Shown piece after piece: positions 26,094-35,572 of a DNA stretch of 64,000 bases. How positions within the stretch are numbered: position 1 is the first letter of the stretch; each line of letters starts with the position of its first letter. The notes below the pieces were generated by a model that saw nothing but the letters and a program-made list of their open reading frames with translations, made no database searches and had not been told where the DNA came from. The DNA is from Pseudomonadales bacterium (GTDB taxonomy: Bacteria; Pseudomonadota; Gammaproteobacteria; Pseudomonadales; UBA7239), in assembly GCA_028280345.1 (NCBI GenBank), contig JANQLY010000025.1, forward strand, positions 1-64,000, written 5' to 3'. A program made the translations under genes and the position numbers.

Positions 26094-29000
26094 GTTTTAA
26101 TGATCTGCTACCAGCATTAATTGTGCTCTCTGCCTTGATTCCCGGAGTATTAATTTTTTGCACAGCGGAACAGAATGTTTGGCTGCGACGAACTCTGAAT
26201 TTCGCTGGCAATGTTTCGTGCCTTGCGCTGATAGGATTATTAATTAGTGGTGTGTATGCAGGAGATGTTTTTGAAATGCGCCTGCCGCTGCTACCTGATA
26301 TTGACCTGGTATTGCATGCTGATGCTTTATCGTTGTTGTTCGTCAGTTTGTCTGGCTTGCTCTGGTTACTGACCACTATCTATGCGCTTGGCTACCTTGA
26401 AGGGACACAGAATCACAGTCGCTTCTTTGGCTTTTTCAGTTTGTGTGTGGCGGCGACTTTGGGCATCGCTCTGGCCGGTAATTTGATTACTTTTCTTATA
26501 TTTTACGAACTGTTGACATTGACGACTTATCCTCTGGTTGTACACAAGGGTAATGCTGCGTCCCTGAGAGCAGGGCGTATTTATCTTGCCTATACAATGG
26601 CAGGTGGTGCGCTGTTGTTGGCGGGGGTAGTGTGGCTTAAAGCGCTTGCCGGACCGCTGGACTTTACGGCCACTGGTATTCTCTCGGCAATGCCGGAACT
26701 TGATCCCGGTCATCTCAAGATAATTTTTGCGCTGATAATTGCAGGGCTGGGAGTGAAAGCGGCTCTGGTGCCTCTGTATGGTTGGCTGCCTGTTGCTATG
26801 GCGGCACCGGCACCGGTTAGTGCACTGCTTCACGCGGTTGCTGTAGTGAAAGCGGGTGCCTTCGGTATTGTTCGCGTGGTTTATGATGTCTATGGTATTG
26901 AATTCGCGCGCGATCTGGGACTGACAGACTTGCTGGGGGTTATTGCTGCCTTCACTATCGTTTATGGATCAGTGCTTGCACTGCGGCAGGATGACCTTAA
27001 AAAACGCCTGGCTTATTCAACTGTTAGCCAGGTTTCTTATATTGCATTAGGTACAGCCATTGCCGGGCCGATCGCGACCATTGGCGGTATGGTGCACCTT
27101 GTTCATCAGGGGGTGATGAAGATCACGCTGTTTTTCTGTGCGGGCAATTTGGCAGAGACATTGGGTATTCATAAGGTTAGTGAACTCAATGGCGTTGGAC
27201 GGCGCATGCCACTAACCATGGCTGCCTTCACCGTTGCAGCCCTGGGGATGATTGGGCTGCCACCCGTGGCGGGTTTTGTTTCTAAATGGTACCTCGGTAC
27301 AGGTGCCTTGGAAGTTGAAGCTCATTGGGTGCTTGTTATTCTGGCTATAAGCAGTGTACTCAATGCGCTTTATTTCTTGCCACTGTTACATGCTGCCTGG
27401 TTTAAACCAGCGGCTCAAACCTGGGCGCCGAAACAGAGTTTTTGGGAAACTTCGTTGATGCTCTTGTTGCCGCCGGTAGTGACTGCGCTACTGGCGTTGA
27501 TTGTCGGTGTTTTTGCCGGAATGTCTATCAGTCCATTGAGTTGGGTAGAGCTGATCGCTGCACGGGAATACGGTCAGGAGCTGATGCGTGATACAGAGGC
27601 AGGGGGGCTGTTTTCGCCGCAGATGAGTTGGGTAATCCTTACACCGCTATTATTGGCATCGGGGTTGCTGATACCGGCGCTACGTCAATTATGTGTTCGT
27701 CTCGCTCCCTGGGCAGCATTGCCGGCTTTGCTGGCGGGGTTAATGCTGCCAGCAGGGCCGACAATGTTGCCGGATGTGTTTTTTGGCAGTGTTTTGGTTA
27801 TTGATCAGAATTCTCGATTAATGCTGCTATTAGCAGCTATTTTGTGGCTGATTGTTGGTGTTTACGGCGTATCCTCCCTTAAAGCTGACAAGAACCTGGT
27901 TCGTTACACACTCTATTTTCTGCTCTGTATGAGCGGCAGTTTTGGTTTGACGTTGTCACAGGATCTGTTTGGCTTTATCACTTTCTTTGCCTTGATGAGT
28001 TTTGCTGCCTATGGGTTGGTTGTTCATTCGGGCTCTCCCGAAGCGATGCTGGCAGGCAAAACCTATATGCAATGGGTTGTGATTGGTGAAGTACTGCTAT
28101 TTGCTGCGTTAGTTGGACTGGCTATTAGTGGTGGCGGTGAGGCTCTGATGGATCTTGACAGGAGTCAGCAGCCTCTGTGGGTCAGTTGGCTACTGCTGTT
28201 CGGGTTTGGCATTAAAGCCGGATTGTTAACGACCCATTTCTGGCTGCCCAGGGCTCACCCGGTTGCTCCGGTGCCAGCAAGTGCGTTGCTTAGCGGTCTT
28301 ATGGTCAAGGCTGGGCTGATTGGATGGTGGCGTTTCCTGCCGTTGGGTGAGGTGGTGCTAATTGAGGTGGGTGTTGCGCTGCTGGTATTGGGTTTTGGTG
28401 GTGCTTTTCTCGCAGTTATTATTGGTCTTGTACAACACAACCCTAAAAGACTCTTGGCATATTCGACAATCAGTCAAATGGGGATACTGGCGGCAGGCGT
28501 GGGTGCGGGGCTATTGGTACCTGAGTTGTGGCCGATCCTTTCAGTGGCTTTGTTGATTTATGCCGTACATCATGGCCTTGCCAAAGGTGCTTTGTTTTTA
28601 AGTGTTGGATTTATACAACTACTGTCTCCCGGCTCAGCCGTGCGCTGGCTAGCCTGGTTAACGGTTCTGGTTCCGGCATTGGCGATGGCTGGCTTGCCGT
28701 TCACCAGTGGAGCATTGGCAAAATCTGCGCTTAAAAGCTCGCTTGCGGAATTGGTTTGGATGGTACAGCTATTGCCCATGACTGCGATTGGCACCACGTT
28801 ATTAATGTTGCGCTTTGTGGATTTGTTGCACAAAGCGAGCTGTGACTCAAAGCCAGCAAATATTGAAGTTGTGCCACACTATTTTGCCTGTGGTGTACTT
28901 GTGTTATTCGTAGTGAGTATGCTGTACCTGGTCCCTCAGGCTAAACCCTTTATGACCTATGCATTATCTGCTCAGGCTCTCGCAAGTGCATTTTGGCCAG

Positions 29001-29287
29001 TATTAGCTGGTACTCTGATATATCTGCTAATTCGTACTTACTTGACTAATATGACACCGCTATCCACCAGTAACTCTCTTGTGGAGGGTGGGGCATTACC
29101 CAGCTGGTTTGGTGATGTGAACAAAAAATATATTGCTCACATTAGTCGCTATCCGGGTAATGTGGCCAATGTTCCAGATAAGCTGGCATTTCCAGTATTG
29201 CCCAATCTTCAGGTGCACCCAGGCGTTACATTTATCGGTATCCTGGTATGTCTTGGTATCATTCTCGTCTACAGTGCTCCGGTATAA
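26090..29287 (+). CDS. Double antiporter-module protein (MrpA-like fusion)
   Basis: Very large membrane protein of 1065 residues made of two complete ND5/ND4-like antiporter modules in tandem. Module 1 (about 1-480) keeps the ion-path glutamate E140 (YELLTLTTYP) and lysines in VKAALVPLYGWLP and AVVKAGAFGIV. Module 2 (about 520-980) keeps lysines in IKAGLLTTHFWLPRAHP and LMVKAGLIGWW, but the glutamate site reads FALMSFAAYG, with alanine at about 634. Standard MrpA is one ND5-like module plus MbhD/MbhE domains; here those domains are separate genes and a second module takes their place. The ATG at 26090 is chosen over the one at 26033 for its ATGA overlap with mnhD and family start MSFNDLL. Confidence 0.88.
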   Translation: MSFNDLLPALIVLSALIPGVLIFCTAEQNVWLRRTLNFAGNVSCLALIGLLISGVYAGDVFEMRLPLLPDIDLVLHADALSLLFVSLSGLLWLLTTIYALGYLEGTQNHSRFFGFFSLCVAATLGIALAGNLITFLIFYELLTLTTYPLVVHKGNAASLRAGRIYLAYTMAGGALLLAGVVWLKALAGPLDFTATGILSAMPELDPGHLKIIFALIIAGLGVKAALVPLYGWLPVAMAAPAPVSALLHAVAVVKAGAFGIVRVVYDVYGIEFARDLGLTDLLGVIAAFTIVYGSVLALRQDDLKKRLAYSTVSQVSYIALGTAIAGPIATIGGMVHLVHQGVMKITLFFCAGNLAETLGIHKVSELNGVGRRMPLTMAAFTVAALGMIGLPPVAGFVSKWYLGTGALEVEAHWVLVILAISSVLNALYFLPLLHAAWFKPAAQTWAPKQSFWETSLMLLLPPVVTALLALIVGVFAGMSISPLSWVELIAAREYGQELMRDTEAGGLFSPQMSWVILTPLLLASGLLIPALRQLCVRLAPWAALPALLAGLMLPAGPTMLPDVFFGSVLVIDQNSRLMLLLAAILWLIVGVYGVSSLKADKNLVRYTLYFLLCMSGSFGLTLSQDLFGFITFFALMSFAAYGLVVHSGSPEAMLAGKTYMQWVVIGEVLLFAALVGLAISGGGEALMDLDRSQQPLWVSWLLLFGFGIKAGLLTTHFWLPRAHPVAPVPASALLSGLMVKAGLIGWWRFLPLGEVVLIEVGVALLVLGFGGAFLAVIIGLVQHNPKRLLAYSTISQMGILAAGVGAGLLVPELWPILSVALLIYAVHHGLAKGALFLSVGFIQLLSPGSAVRWLAWLTVLVPALAMAGLPFTSGALAKSALKSSLAELVWMVQLLPMTAIGTTLLMLRFVDLLHKASCDSKPANIEVVPHYFACGVLVLFVVSMLYLVPQAKPFMTYALSAQALASAFWPVLAGTLIYLLIRTYLTNMTPLSTSNSLVEGGALPSWFGDVNKKYIAHISRYPGNVANVPDKLAFPVLPNLQVHPGVTFIGILVCLGIILVYSAPV

Positions 29288-29311
29288 AGAAAATAAAAAC
29301 TCGTTAGAGCA

Positions 29312-31702
29312 CTAACTACCGGCATTATTTTCAGCCTCCAGAACAATATTTGTCATTTTCAGTACACTGTCGGGGTTCAAAGCTATGGATTGAATGCCTT
29401 TTTCAACCAGCCATTGGGTAATTTCAGGAAAGTCGGAAGGGGCCTGGCCGCATATACCAATGTATTTTCCTTGTTTGTTGCAGGCATCAATTGCCATAGA
29501 CATTAGAACCGCCAGGGCAGGATCGCGTTCATCGAATTGGGATAACAGCCCGGAATCCCTGTCTACGCCCAGTGTCAGCTGTGTCAGATCATTGGAACCA
29601 ATAGAAAAACCATCGCAGTGTTCGAGGAATTGGTCAGCTAATAGAGCGTTGGACGGTATCTCACACATTAAGTTGATTTTTAACCCATTTTCTCCCCGCT
29701 TAAGGCCATGCTGCGCCATAATTTCCAATACTTGCAGTTCTTCTTCCACGGTGCGAACAAAAGGAATCATAGCTTGCAGGTTTGTGAGCCCCATAGTGTT
29801 GCGAACCTTTTTAACCGCCTCGCACTCCAGGGAAAAGCAATCAGCGAATTGTTTGGCGTGATAGCGAGATGCGCCGCGAAAGCCAAGCATAGGGTTCTCT
29901 TCCCTGGGTTCGTACAGATTGCCACCGAGTAATTGTGCGTACTCATTGGACTTGAAATCGCTCATGCGTACGATTACAGGCTTAGGGAAAAACGCAGCTG
30001 CAATCGTGCCAATGCCTTCTGCAAGACGTTCGATATAAAAATCTGTTGGGCTGGCATAACCTGCAATACGTTGTTGTATTTCCTGTTGTAATTCGGGCTC
30101 CAATGAGTCGAATTCCAATAGTGCATGGGGGTGAATACCAATGGCATTGCTGATAATAAATTCCAGACGTGCGAGACCGACACCATCATTGGGTAGTTTG
30201 CTAAATTCCATGGCTCGTCCGGGGTTGCCAGCAATCAGCATGATTTTGGTCTTTGGTCGTGGAATACTACTTAGGTCAAACTCTTCAATATCATAGCCAA
30301 GAATTCCTTCATAGACGTTGCCGGTTTCACCTTCGGCACAGCTGACGGTTACTTCCTGGCCATCGCTCAAAGTTTCTGTGGCACTTCCGGTGCCAACAAT
30401 TGCCGGTATACCCAGCTCACGAGCAATAATGGCCGCATGGCAAACACGGCCTCCACGATTGGTAACAATGGCGCTGGCGATTTTCATCACCGGCTCCCAG
30501 TCAGGATCGGTCATATCAGTGACCAGTACTTCACCTGCTTGTAGTTCCTTCATATGGGAAGCGTCAAGTATCGTTCTTACCTTGCCGGTACCAATTTTGG
30601 AACCAACGCTTTTTCCTTGAATAAGAACATTTCCACTTTGTCTGAGTTTGAAACTAACATGTGTGGCGCTATCCATATTAGCGTGTACAGTCTCCGGGCG
30701 CGCCTGAACGATAAACAGCTCACCGGTTTGCCCATCTTTAGCCCATTCTATATCCATTGGGCGGTCGTAGTGCTTTTCGATGGTCAGGGCATAGCGGGCA
30801 AGTTGCAATACTTCATCATCGCTAATAGAAAAACGTTCTCTGTCCTGTTTTCGCACTTCTACATTAGTGGTTGCCTCTGCAGTGACATTATCCTTGCTGT
30901 AAATCATTTTGATGGATTTGGAACCAAGGTGTCTGCGAATGATCGGGCGCTGGTTATTTTCCAGAGTGTTTTTATAGACCAGAAATTCATCCGGGTTGAC
31001 GGCGCCTTGCACGACATTTTCACCGAGACCATAGGCGGCAGTAATCATAACGACGTCTCTAAAACCGCTTTCTGTATCCAGGGTAAACATAACTCCGGAA
31101 GCGCCAAGGTCAGAGCGAACCATTTTTTGTACACCAATGGATAGGGCAATGCTCATATGATCGAAACCTTTATGAACCCGGTAGGTGATAGCTCGATCAG
31201 TAAACAGAGAAGCGAGAACCCGCTTACAGGTGCGTTGTAGCTGCTCGGTGCCCTGAATATTTAGATAAGTTTCCTGCTGGCCGGCAAAAGAAGCATCTGG
31301 TAAATCTTCAGCGGTGGCAGAGGAGCGAACCGCAACGTCGGGTTCTACACCTTTGTTGTCCTGCTTTAAAAGCTCATAAGCGCGATTGATTTCATCGGCG
31401 ATGTGTTCAGGAATTTCACCGTCAATAATCCAGCCCCTGATTTTTGCGCCAGTGGTTGCCAGTGCCTGCACGTCAGTAATATCCAAAGCGTCCAGTTCGT
31501 GACTAATTTTTTCGCGAAGATTGTTGTGATCCAGATACTCAAAATAAGCCTCTGATACGGTGGCAAAACCATTGGGAACTCTGACGTTCTCGGCTGAAAG
31601 CTCCCGGAACATCTCGCCAAGTGAGGCGTTTTTTCCACCCACAGAAGGCACATCATGAATTCCCAGCTCAGAGAAAGGTTTTATGTATTTAAACGATTCC
31701 AC
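29312..31702 (-). CDS. ppsA: Phosphoenolpyruvate synthase
   Basis: Enzyme of 796 residues converting pyruvate + ATP to PEP + AMP + phosphate, the gluconeogenic entry. Domains in order: ATP-grasp N-terminal (VGGKNASLGEMFRELS near residue 21), phospho-histidine swivel domain with the catalytic His in RGGRVCHAAIIARELGIPAI, and PEP-binding barrel with RLEFIISNAIGIHP and FSIGSNDLTQLTLGVDRDS. Length is as in E. coli PpsA. Convergent with the antiporter operon and placed beside the glycogen island, where it would supply hexose phosphate for storage when carbon comes from organic acids. Confidence 0.97.
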   Translation of the reverse strand: MESFKYIKPFSELGIHDVPSVGGKNASLGEMFRELSAENVRVPNGFATVSEAYFEYLDHNNLREKISHELDALDITDVQALATTGAKIRGWIIDGEIPEHIADEINRAYELLKQDNKGVEPDVAVRSSATAEDLPDASFAGQQETYLNIQGTEQLQRTCKRVLASLFTDRAITYRVHKGFDHMSIALSIGVQKMVRSDLGASGVMFTLDTESGFRDVVMITAAYGLGENVVQGAVNPDEFLVYKNTLENNQRPIIRRHLGSKSIKMIYSKDNVTAEATTNVEVRKQDRERFSISDDEVLQLARYALTIEKHYDRPMDIEWAKDGQTGELFIVQARPETVHANMDSATHVSFKLRQSGNVLIQGKSVGSKIGTGKVRTILDASHMKELQAGEVLVTDMTDPDWEPVMKIASAIVTNRGGRVCHAAIIARELGIPAIVGTGSATETLSDGQEVTVSCAEGETGNVYEGILGYDIEEFDLSSIPRPKTKIMLIAGNPGRAMEFSKLPNDGVGLARLEFIISNAIGIHPHALLEFDSLEPELQQEIQQRIAGYASPTDFYIERLAEGIGTIAAAFFPKPVIVRMSDFKSNEYAQLLGGNLYEPREENPMLGFRGASRYHAKQFADCFSLECEAVKKVRNTMGLTNLQAMIPFVRTVEEELQVLEIMAQHGLKRGENGLKINLMCEIPSNALLADQFLEHCDGFSIGSNDLTQLTLGVDRDSGLLSQFDERDPALAVLMSMAIDACNKQGKYIGICGQAPSDFPEITQWLVEKGIQSIALNPDSVLKMTNIVLEAENNAGS

Positions 31703-31817
31703 AATTGAATTCCTATAGTCCGGTTGATTCAGATTGGTTGAAAATACTATTGGTTTTATGTGAGCGTATTATTAAGAGCGGGCACAAGTTATACAGAATT
31801 TGATATAAGTCAGTCGC

Positions 31818-32789
31818 TCAGGCGTCCAGGGAAGAATAGTAATGTGCACCAAGTATGGGCGCCTGGGTATTTGTACATAAACAAATCGGGATTTCCTGTA
31901 GCCATTCCTTAAATCTGGCTTTTTCTGAAAATCTTTGCGTGAAACGCTCGGTTTTGAGGAAATCCATAATTCTGGGTGGAATGCCGCCAGCGATAATGAC
32001 ACCGCCACGGCTCATATACTGTAGAGCAACGTTGGATGCTTCTGTGGCAATCAGATCAACGAGTAACTCAATGACTTGTTTGCAAATACCGTTATTGGTG
32101 TAGGCTTGATTGACGACTTCCTCGGGGGTCTTCAGTTGAGTCTCAGAGGGCAGTGATTGCTCCGGGTATTTCTGCTTCATAAATTGGTACAAATGCACAA
32201 TCCCGCTTCCGGATATCAGCGTTTCAGTATCGTAGCCCCCGGGAGAAAACCTGTTCATCGTGTATTTGAGCAGTTCAATTTCCAGTTCATTGTGAGGGGC
32301 AAAGTCTCTATGGCCGCCTTCTCCTGAGATGGTTTTATAGCGGCGTGATTTTTTATCCCAGGAAAGTACTGACTCACCCAGGCCGGTTCCCACGCTAATA
32401 ATTGCAATTGGACCGTTTTCCAGAATAGGGCCAGAGTTTTGCAAGATATCGAAGTTATTTTCCTCCAGAGAGGGAATTGCATAGGCAGTTGCAGATAAAT
32501 CATTCATTAAGTGTACTTTTTTAATATTAAACTGTTTGGCAATCGCGTCTCCATCAATCACCCAGTTAATATTTGTCATAGCGCAGGTATTGTGATGAAT
32601 AGCTCCGGCAACAGCAATAAAAGCAGCTTCGATGGTGAGAGGTAGATCTTGAATAAACTCTACTAATATAGCTTCAAAGGAGCGGTACTTTTTATTTTTA
32701 TAAATTACTACGCGGGAAAGGTCTATTGAATCTCCTGCAGAGGTACAAATTTGGGTTTTGGTTCCGCCGATATCGCAGTAGATAAACAT
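31818..32789 (-). CDS. glk: Glucokinase
   Basis: ATP-dependent glucose kinase of the bacterial Glk family, 323 residues from the ATG at 32787-32789. Phosphate-1 loop YCDIGGTKTQIC at the start, ISVGTGLGESVLSW and GEGGHRDFAPHNE in the middle, and the late GGVIIAGGIPPR. A 19-residue longer reading is possible but breaks the family start. It feeds glucose released by MalQ and GH57 activity into glucose-6-phosphate. Divergent from glgP across a 200-base region with two identical palindromic cores. Confidence 0.92.
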   Translation of the reverse strand: MFIYCDIGGTKTQICTSAGDSIDLSRVVIYKNKKYRSFEAILVEFIQDLPLTIEAAFIAVAGAIHHNTCAMTNINWVIDGDAIAKQFNIKKVHLMNDLSATAYAIPSLEENNFDILQNSGPILENGPIAIISVGTGLGESVLSWDKKSRRYKTISGEGGHRDFAPHNELEIELLKYTMNRFSPGGYDTETLISGSGIVHLYQFMKQKYPEQSLPSETQLKTPEEVVNQAYTNNGICKQVIELLVDLIATEASNVALQYMSRGGVIIAGGIPPRIMDFLKTERFTQRFSEKARFKEWLQEIPICLCTNTQAPILGAHYYSSLDA

Positions 32790-32811
32790 TTTATTAGTGC
32801 CTTTTAGGTAG

Positions 32812-32819
32812 ATCGCGAT
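32812..32819. promoter_or_regulatory. ATCGCGAT palindrome, first copy (glk/glgP region)
   Basis: ATCGCGAT, self-complementary, 22 bases upstream of the glk start. The same octamer recurs exactly 80 bases further on. Possible half of a paired operator controlling glk and glgP. Confidence 0.3.
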
Positions 32820-32888
32820 TTCTACCATGAAATAATAAATTTTCAATAAAGATATGCGGTAGTAAAAATTTACATGAAATTAATAAAA

Positions 32889-32902
32889 TTTATCGCGATA
32901 AA
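32889..32902. promoter_or_regulatory. ATCGCGAT palindrome, second copy, extended
   Basis: TTTATCGCGATAAA, a perfect 14-base palindrome about 87 bases before glgP, containing the same ATCGCGAT core as 32812-32819. Symmetry and its place in a divergent promoter region suggest a regulator site; the regulator is unknown. Confidence 0.4.
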
Positions 32903-32989
32903 CAATCGAAAGAATTGATAAAAATTCCAGTCCCTTTAAACTTTGCAGCATCAATATGCAGTTAGGTTGGTTAATCAATAAATTGAGTT

Positions 32990-35551
32990 ATGACTGATAG
33001 AACAGAATTTTATCTGGAAGTTCAGCCGCGAATTCCGGCAGAGCTTTCCCGATTAGAGGACTTGGCTAGTAATCTCATCTACAGTTGGGATAGAAAAGTT
33101 CGTGCGCTGTTTTTGCGTCTGGATCAGGAGTTGTGGGATGAGTGTGGCCATAGCCCAAAAATATTCTTGCGACGTATTGATCAAACCAGACTGGAGCAAG
33201 CTGTAGCGGATCCGGTTTACATGCAGGATTATGCTCGCGTGACTTCACTGTTTGATGCCTACCTTGCGAAGCAGATGGATCAACAATTAACGCCGCTGTT
33301 GGATGAAACTCAAGATTTGATCTCCTATTCTTGCGCCGAATTTGGTTTGCATGAAAGCTTGCCGATCTATTCAGGAGGCTTGGGAATTCTGGCGGGAGAT
33401 CACTGCAAGGCGGCCAGTGATATGGGTGTTCCGCTAGTTGGCATGGGGCTACTGTATCGTAAAGGGTATTTTCGGCAAAAAATCGATGGGCATGGTCGTC
33501 AGCAGGTTAGAGAAACAGAAAGCAATTTTAATGACCTGCCTATTGTTCCTGTTCAGGATGAACAGAACAGGCAGCTAACCTTTTCGTTGTCGGTTGGTGG
33601 TGACGAAGTTTATGTGCAGCTCTGGCAAGCCAAAGTAGGGCATATTCTGATTTATTTAATGGATGCCGATTTTGCAGCAAACTCGGAAGAAAATAGAAAA
33701 ATTACCCATCAGTTATACGGCGGTGATAGCAGAAATCGTTTAAGGCAGGAAATGATACTGGGGATTGGTGGAGCAAAAGCCCATCAGTTGTTGGGTTTGC
33801 AGCCAACTATCTGGCATATCAATGAGGGGCATGCGGCTTTTCAGATATTGGAGCGTTGCCGTTTGCTGGTTGCAGAGGGTCTCGATTTTGAGGCTGCATT
33901 ACAAGCAGTAGCGGCCAACACTGTTTTTACGACGCATACACCTGTGCCCGCCGGGCATGATATTTTTGAGCACTCATTGATTAACGAGCACTTTGATAGT
34001 CTGGTTCAGGAATTGGGTATATCCATGGAGCGTTTCCATGAACTCGGATTTACGCCTGGAAACGAACAGGGCTTTAATATGACAACTCTGGCGTTAAAGG
34101 GATCACGATTTCATAACGGGGTAAGCAAAATACATGGTGAAGTTGCGTCAAAAATGTCCAGTTATATCTGGGAGCAGATTCCCCATGAATATAACCCGAT
34201 GTCATCTGTGACCAATGGTATTCATGTTCCGACTTTCCTTGCCAGTGAATGGGCCAGTTATTTTGACGGAATATTGGGCGGCGGCTGGCGCAACGAACTC
34301 ATCAACAGGGAGTATTGGGAACAACTGGATAGTGTTCCAAATCATCGCTTCTGGAGTATTCGCGAAACATTAAAATCCATGATGCTGGAGTTTGTGCTGA
34401 CACGTTACTCCAGACAATTGAAAAGGGGTGGGTTTAGCGGGGCGCAGATTAAGCGCATGACAGCGCTTATTGACCCCAGGAAAACAGATACGCTCACGGT
34501 TGGGTTTGCGCGTCGCTTTGCCACTTATAAAAGGGCGACCTTGCTATTTGCTAACCCTGATCGATTGGAGAAGATTGTTAACAATCCTGAGCAGCCGATT
34601 GTTTTTATTTTTGCCGGAAAAGCCCATCCCCATGATGAGCCGGGGCAAAATTTGATTAAACAAATCCACGACTATTCTCTCGATCCACGTTTTGAGGGAA
34701 AGATAGTGTTGCTGGAGGATTTCGACGTAGCTGTTGCGCGTAAGTTGGTTACCGGTGTGGATGTGTGGCTCAATAACCCCATTCATCCATTAGAGGCCAG
34801 TGGCACCTCGGGTCAAAAGGCGGCGATTAATGGTGTGCTTAATCTCAGTATACTGGATGGCTGGTGGGATGAAGGCTATCGAGGTAATAACGGTTGGGCT
34901 ATTACAGCGCATGATGAGAGTTTTTCAGGGGAGTTCAGAGATAAAGAAGAGAATAATGAATTGCTGGATTTGCTTGAATACGAGGTAATGCCGCTTTATT
35001 ACGACAGAGATGGACATGGCTATTCTTCGGGATGGATTGATATGTGCAAACAATCCATGATTTCTCTTATTCCACGTTTTAATTCCCGTCGCATGGTGAT
35101 GGACTATGTGAAGAGGTTATATTCTCCGGCATCGAGACAGGGCAAGGAATTACATAAAGAAAATTTTTCGCCAGCGAAAGAGTTGGCACAGTGGAAGCAG
35201 AAAATAGATAAAGAGTGGCATCATGTTCAACTCTATATCGATAGTCAACCAGATGAGAAAATGTTCCGCGATAACACATTTATGCTTAAAGTGAGAGTCG
35301 CGTTGGGAGAGCTTGCTCAGGAAGACATCAAGGTGGAGTGCTTGTTTGATTTTGAACAGGATGATGAGACATCCAGTTATCAGACAAGTTATGATCTAAA
35401 TTATGAAAGGCAACTGGATAATGGTGAAGCGCTATTTAGTTTATCTGTAGCTATTGCTGCATCCGGCAAGCATTGCTACGCGATCAGAGCATATCCATAT
35501 CACCAGTATTTGTGTCACCCTTTTGAAGCGGGTTATATGCAGTGGCTTTGA
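32990..35551 (+). CDS. glgP: Alpha-glucan (glycogen) phosphorylase, DUF3417 type
   Basis: PLP enzyme of 853 residues that releases glucose-1-phosphate from glycogen. The N-terminal part (DLASNLIYSWDRKVRALFLR, about 23-42) is the DUF3417 domain of the compact glycogen phosphorylase group found in many bacteria and archaea. Later: IYSGGLGILAGDHCKAASDM near 122, HINEGHAAFQILE, FARRFATYKRATLLF, and the PLP-lysine motif EASGTSGQKAAINGVLNLSI. Starts the degrading side of the island; convergent with malQ, 21 bases apart. Confidence 0.95.
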   Translation: MTDRTEFYLEVQPRIPAELSRLEDLASNLIYSWDRKVRALFLRLDQELWDECGHSPKIFLRRIDQTRLEQAVADPVYMQDYARVTSLFDAYLAKQMDQQLTPLLDETQDLISYSCAEFGLHESLPIYSGGLGILAGDHCKAASDMGVPLVGMGLLYRKGYFRQKIDGHGRQQVRETESNFNDLPIVPVQDEQNRQLTFSLSVGGDEVYVQLWQAKVGHILIYLMDADFAANSEENRKITHQLYGGDSRNRLRQEMILGIGGAKAHQLLGLQPTIWHINEGHAAFQILERCRLLVAEGLDFEAALQAVAANTVFTTHTPVPAGHDIFEHSLINEHFDSLVQELGISMERFHELGFTPGNEQGFNMTTLALKGSRFHNGVSKIHGEVASKMSSYIWEQIPHEYNPMSSVTNGIHVPTFLASEWASYFDGILGGGWRNELINREYWEQLDSVPNHRFWSIRETLKSMMLEFVLTRYSRQLKRGGFSGAQIKRMTALIDPRKTDTLTVGFARRFATYKRATLLFANPDRLEKIVNNPEQPIVFIFAGKAHPHDEPGQNLIKQIHDYSLDPRFEGKIVLLEDFDVAVARKLVTGVDVWLNNPIHPLEASGTSGQKAAINGVLNLSILDGWWDEGYRGNNGWAITAHDESFSGEFRDKEENNELLDLLEYEVMPLYYDRDGHGYSSGWIDMCKQSMISLIPRFNSRRMVMDYVKRLYSPASRQGKELHKENFSPAKELAQWKQKIDKEWHHVQLYIDSQPDEKMFRDNTFMLKVRVALGELAQEDIKVECLFDFEQDDETSSYQTSYDLNYERQLDNGEALFSLSVAIAASGKHCYAIRAYPYHQYLCHPFEAGYMQWL

Positions 35552-35572
35552 TAGTTGCTTGGATATTTGGTT

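Noticed and set aside
26366..26833. 155-residue minus-strand frame
   Set aside because: Shadow of the large antiporter fusion gene; composition rich in Arg/Gln/Cys typical of antisense frames.
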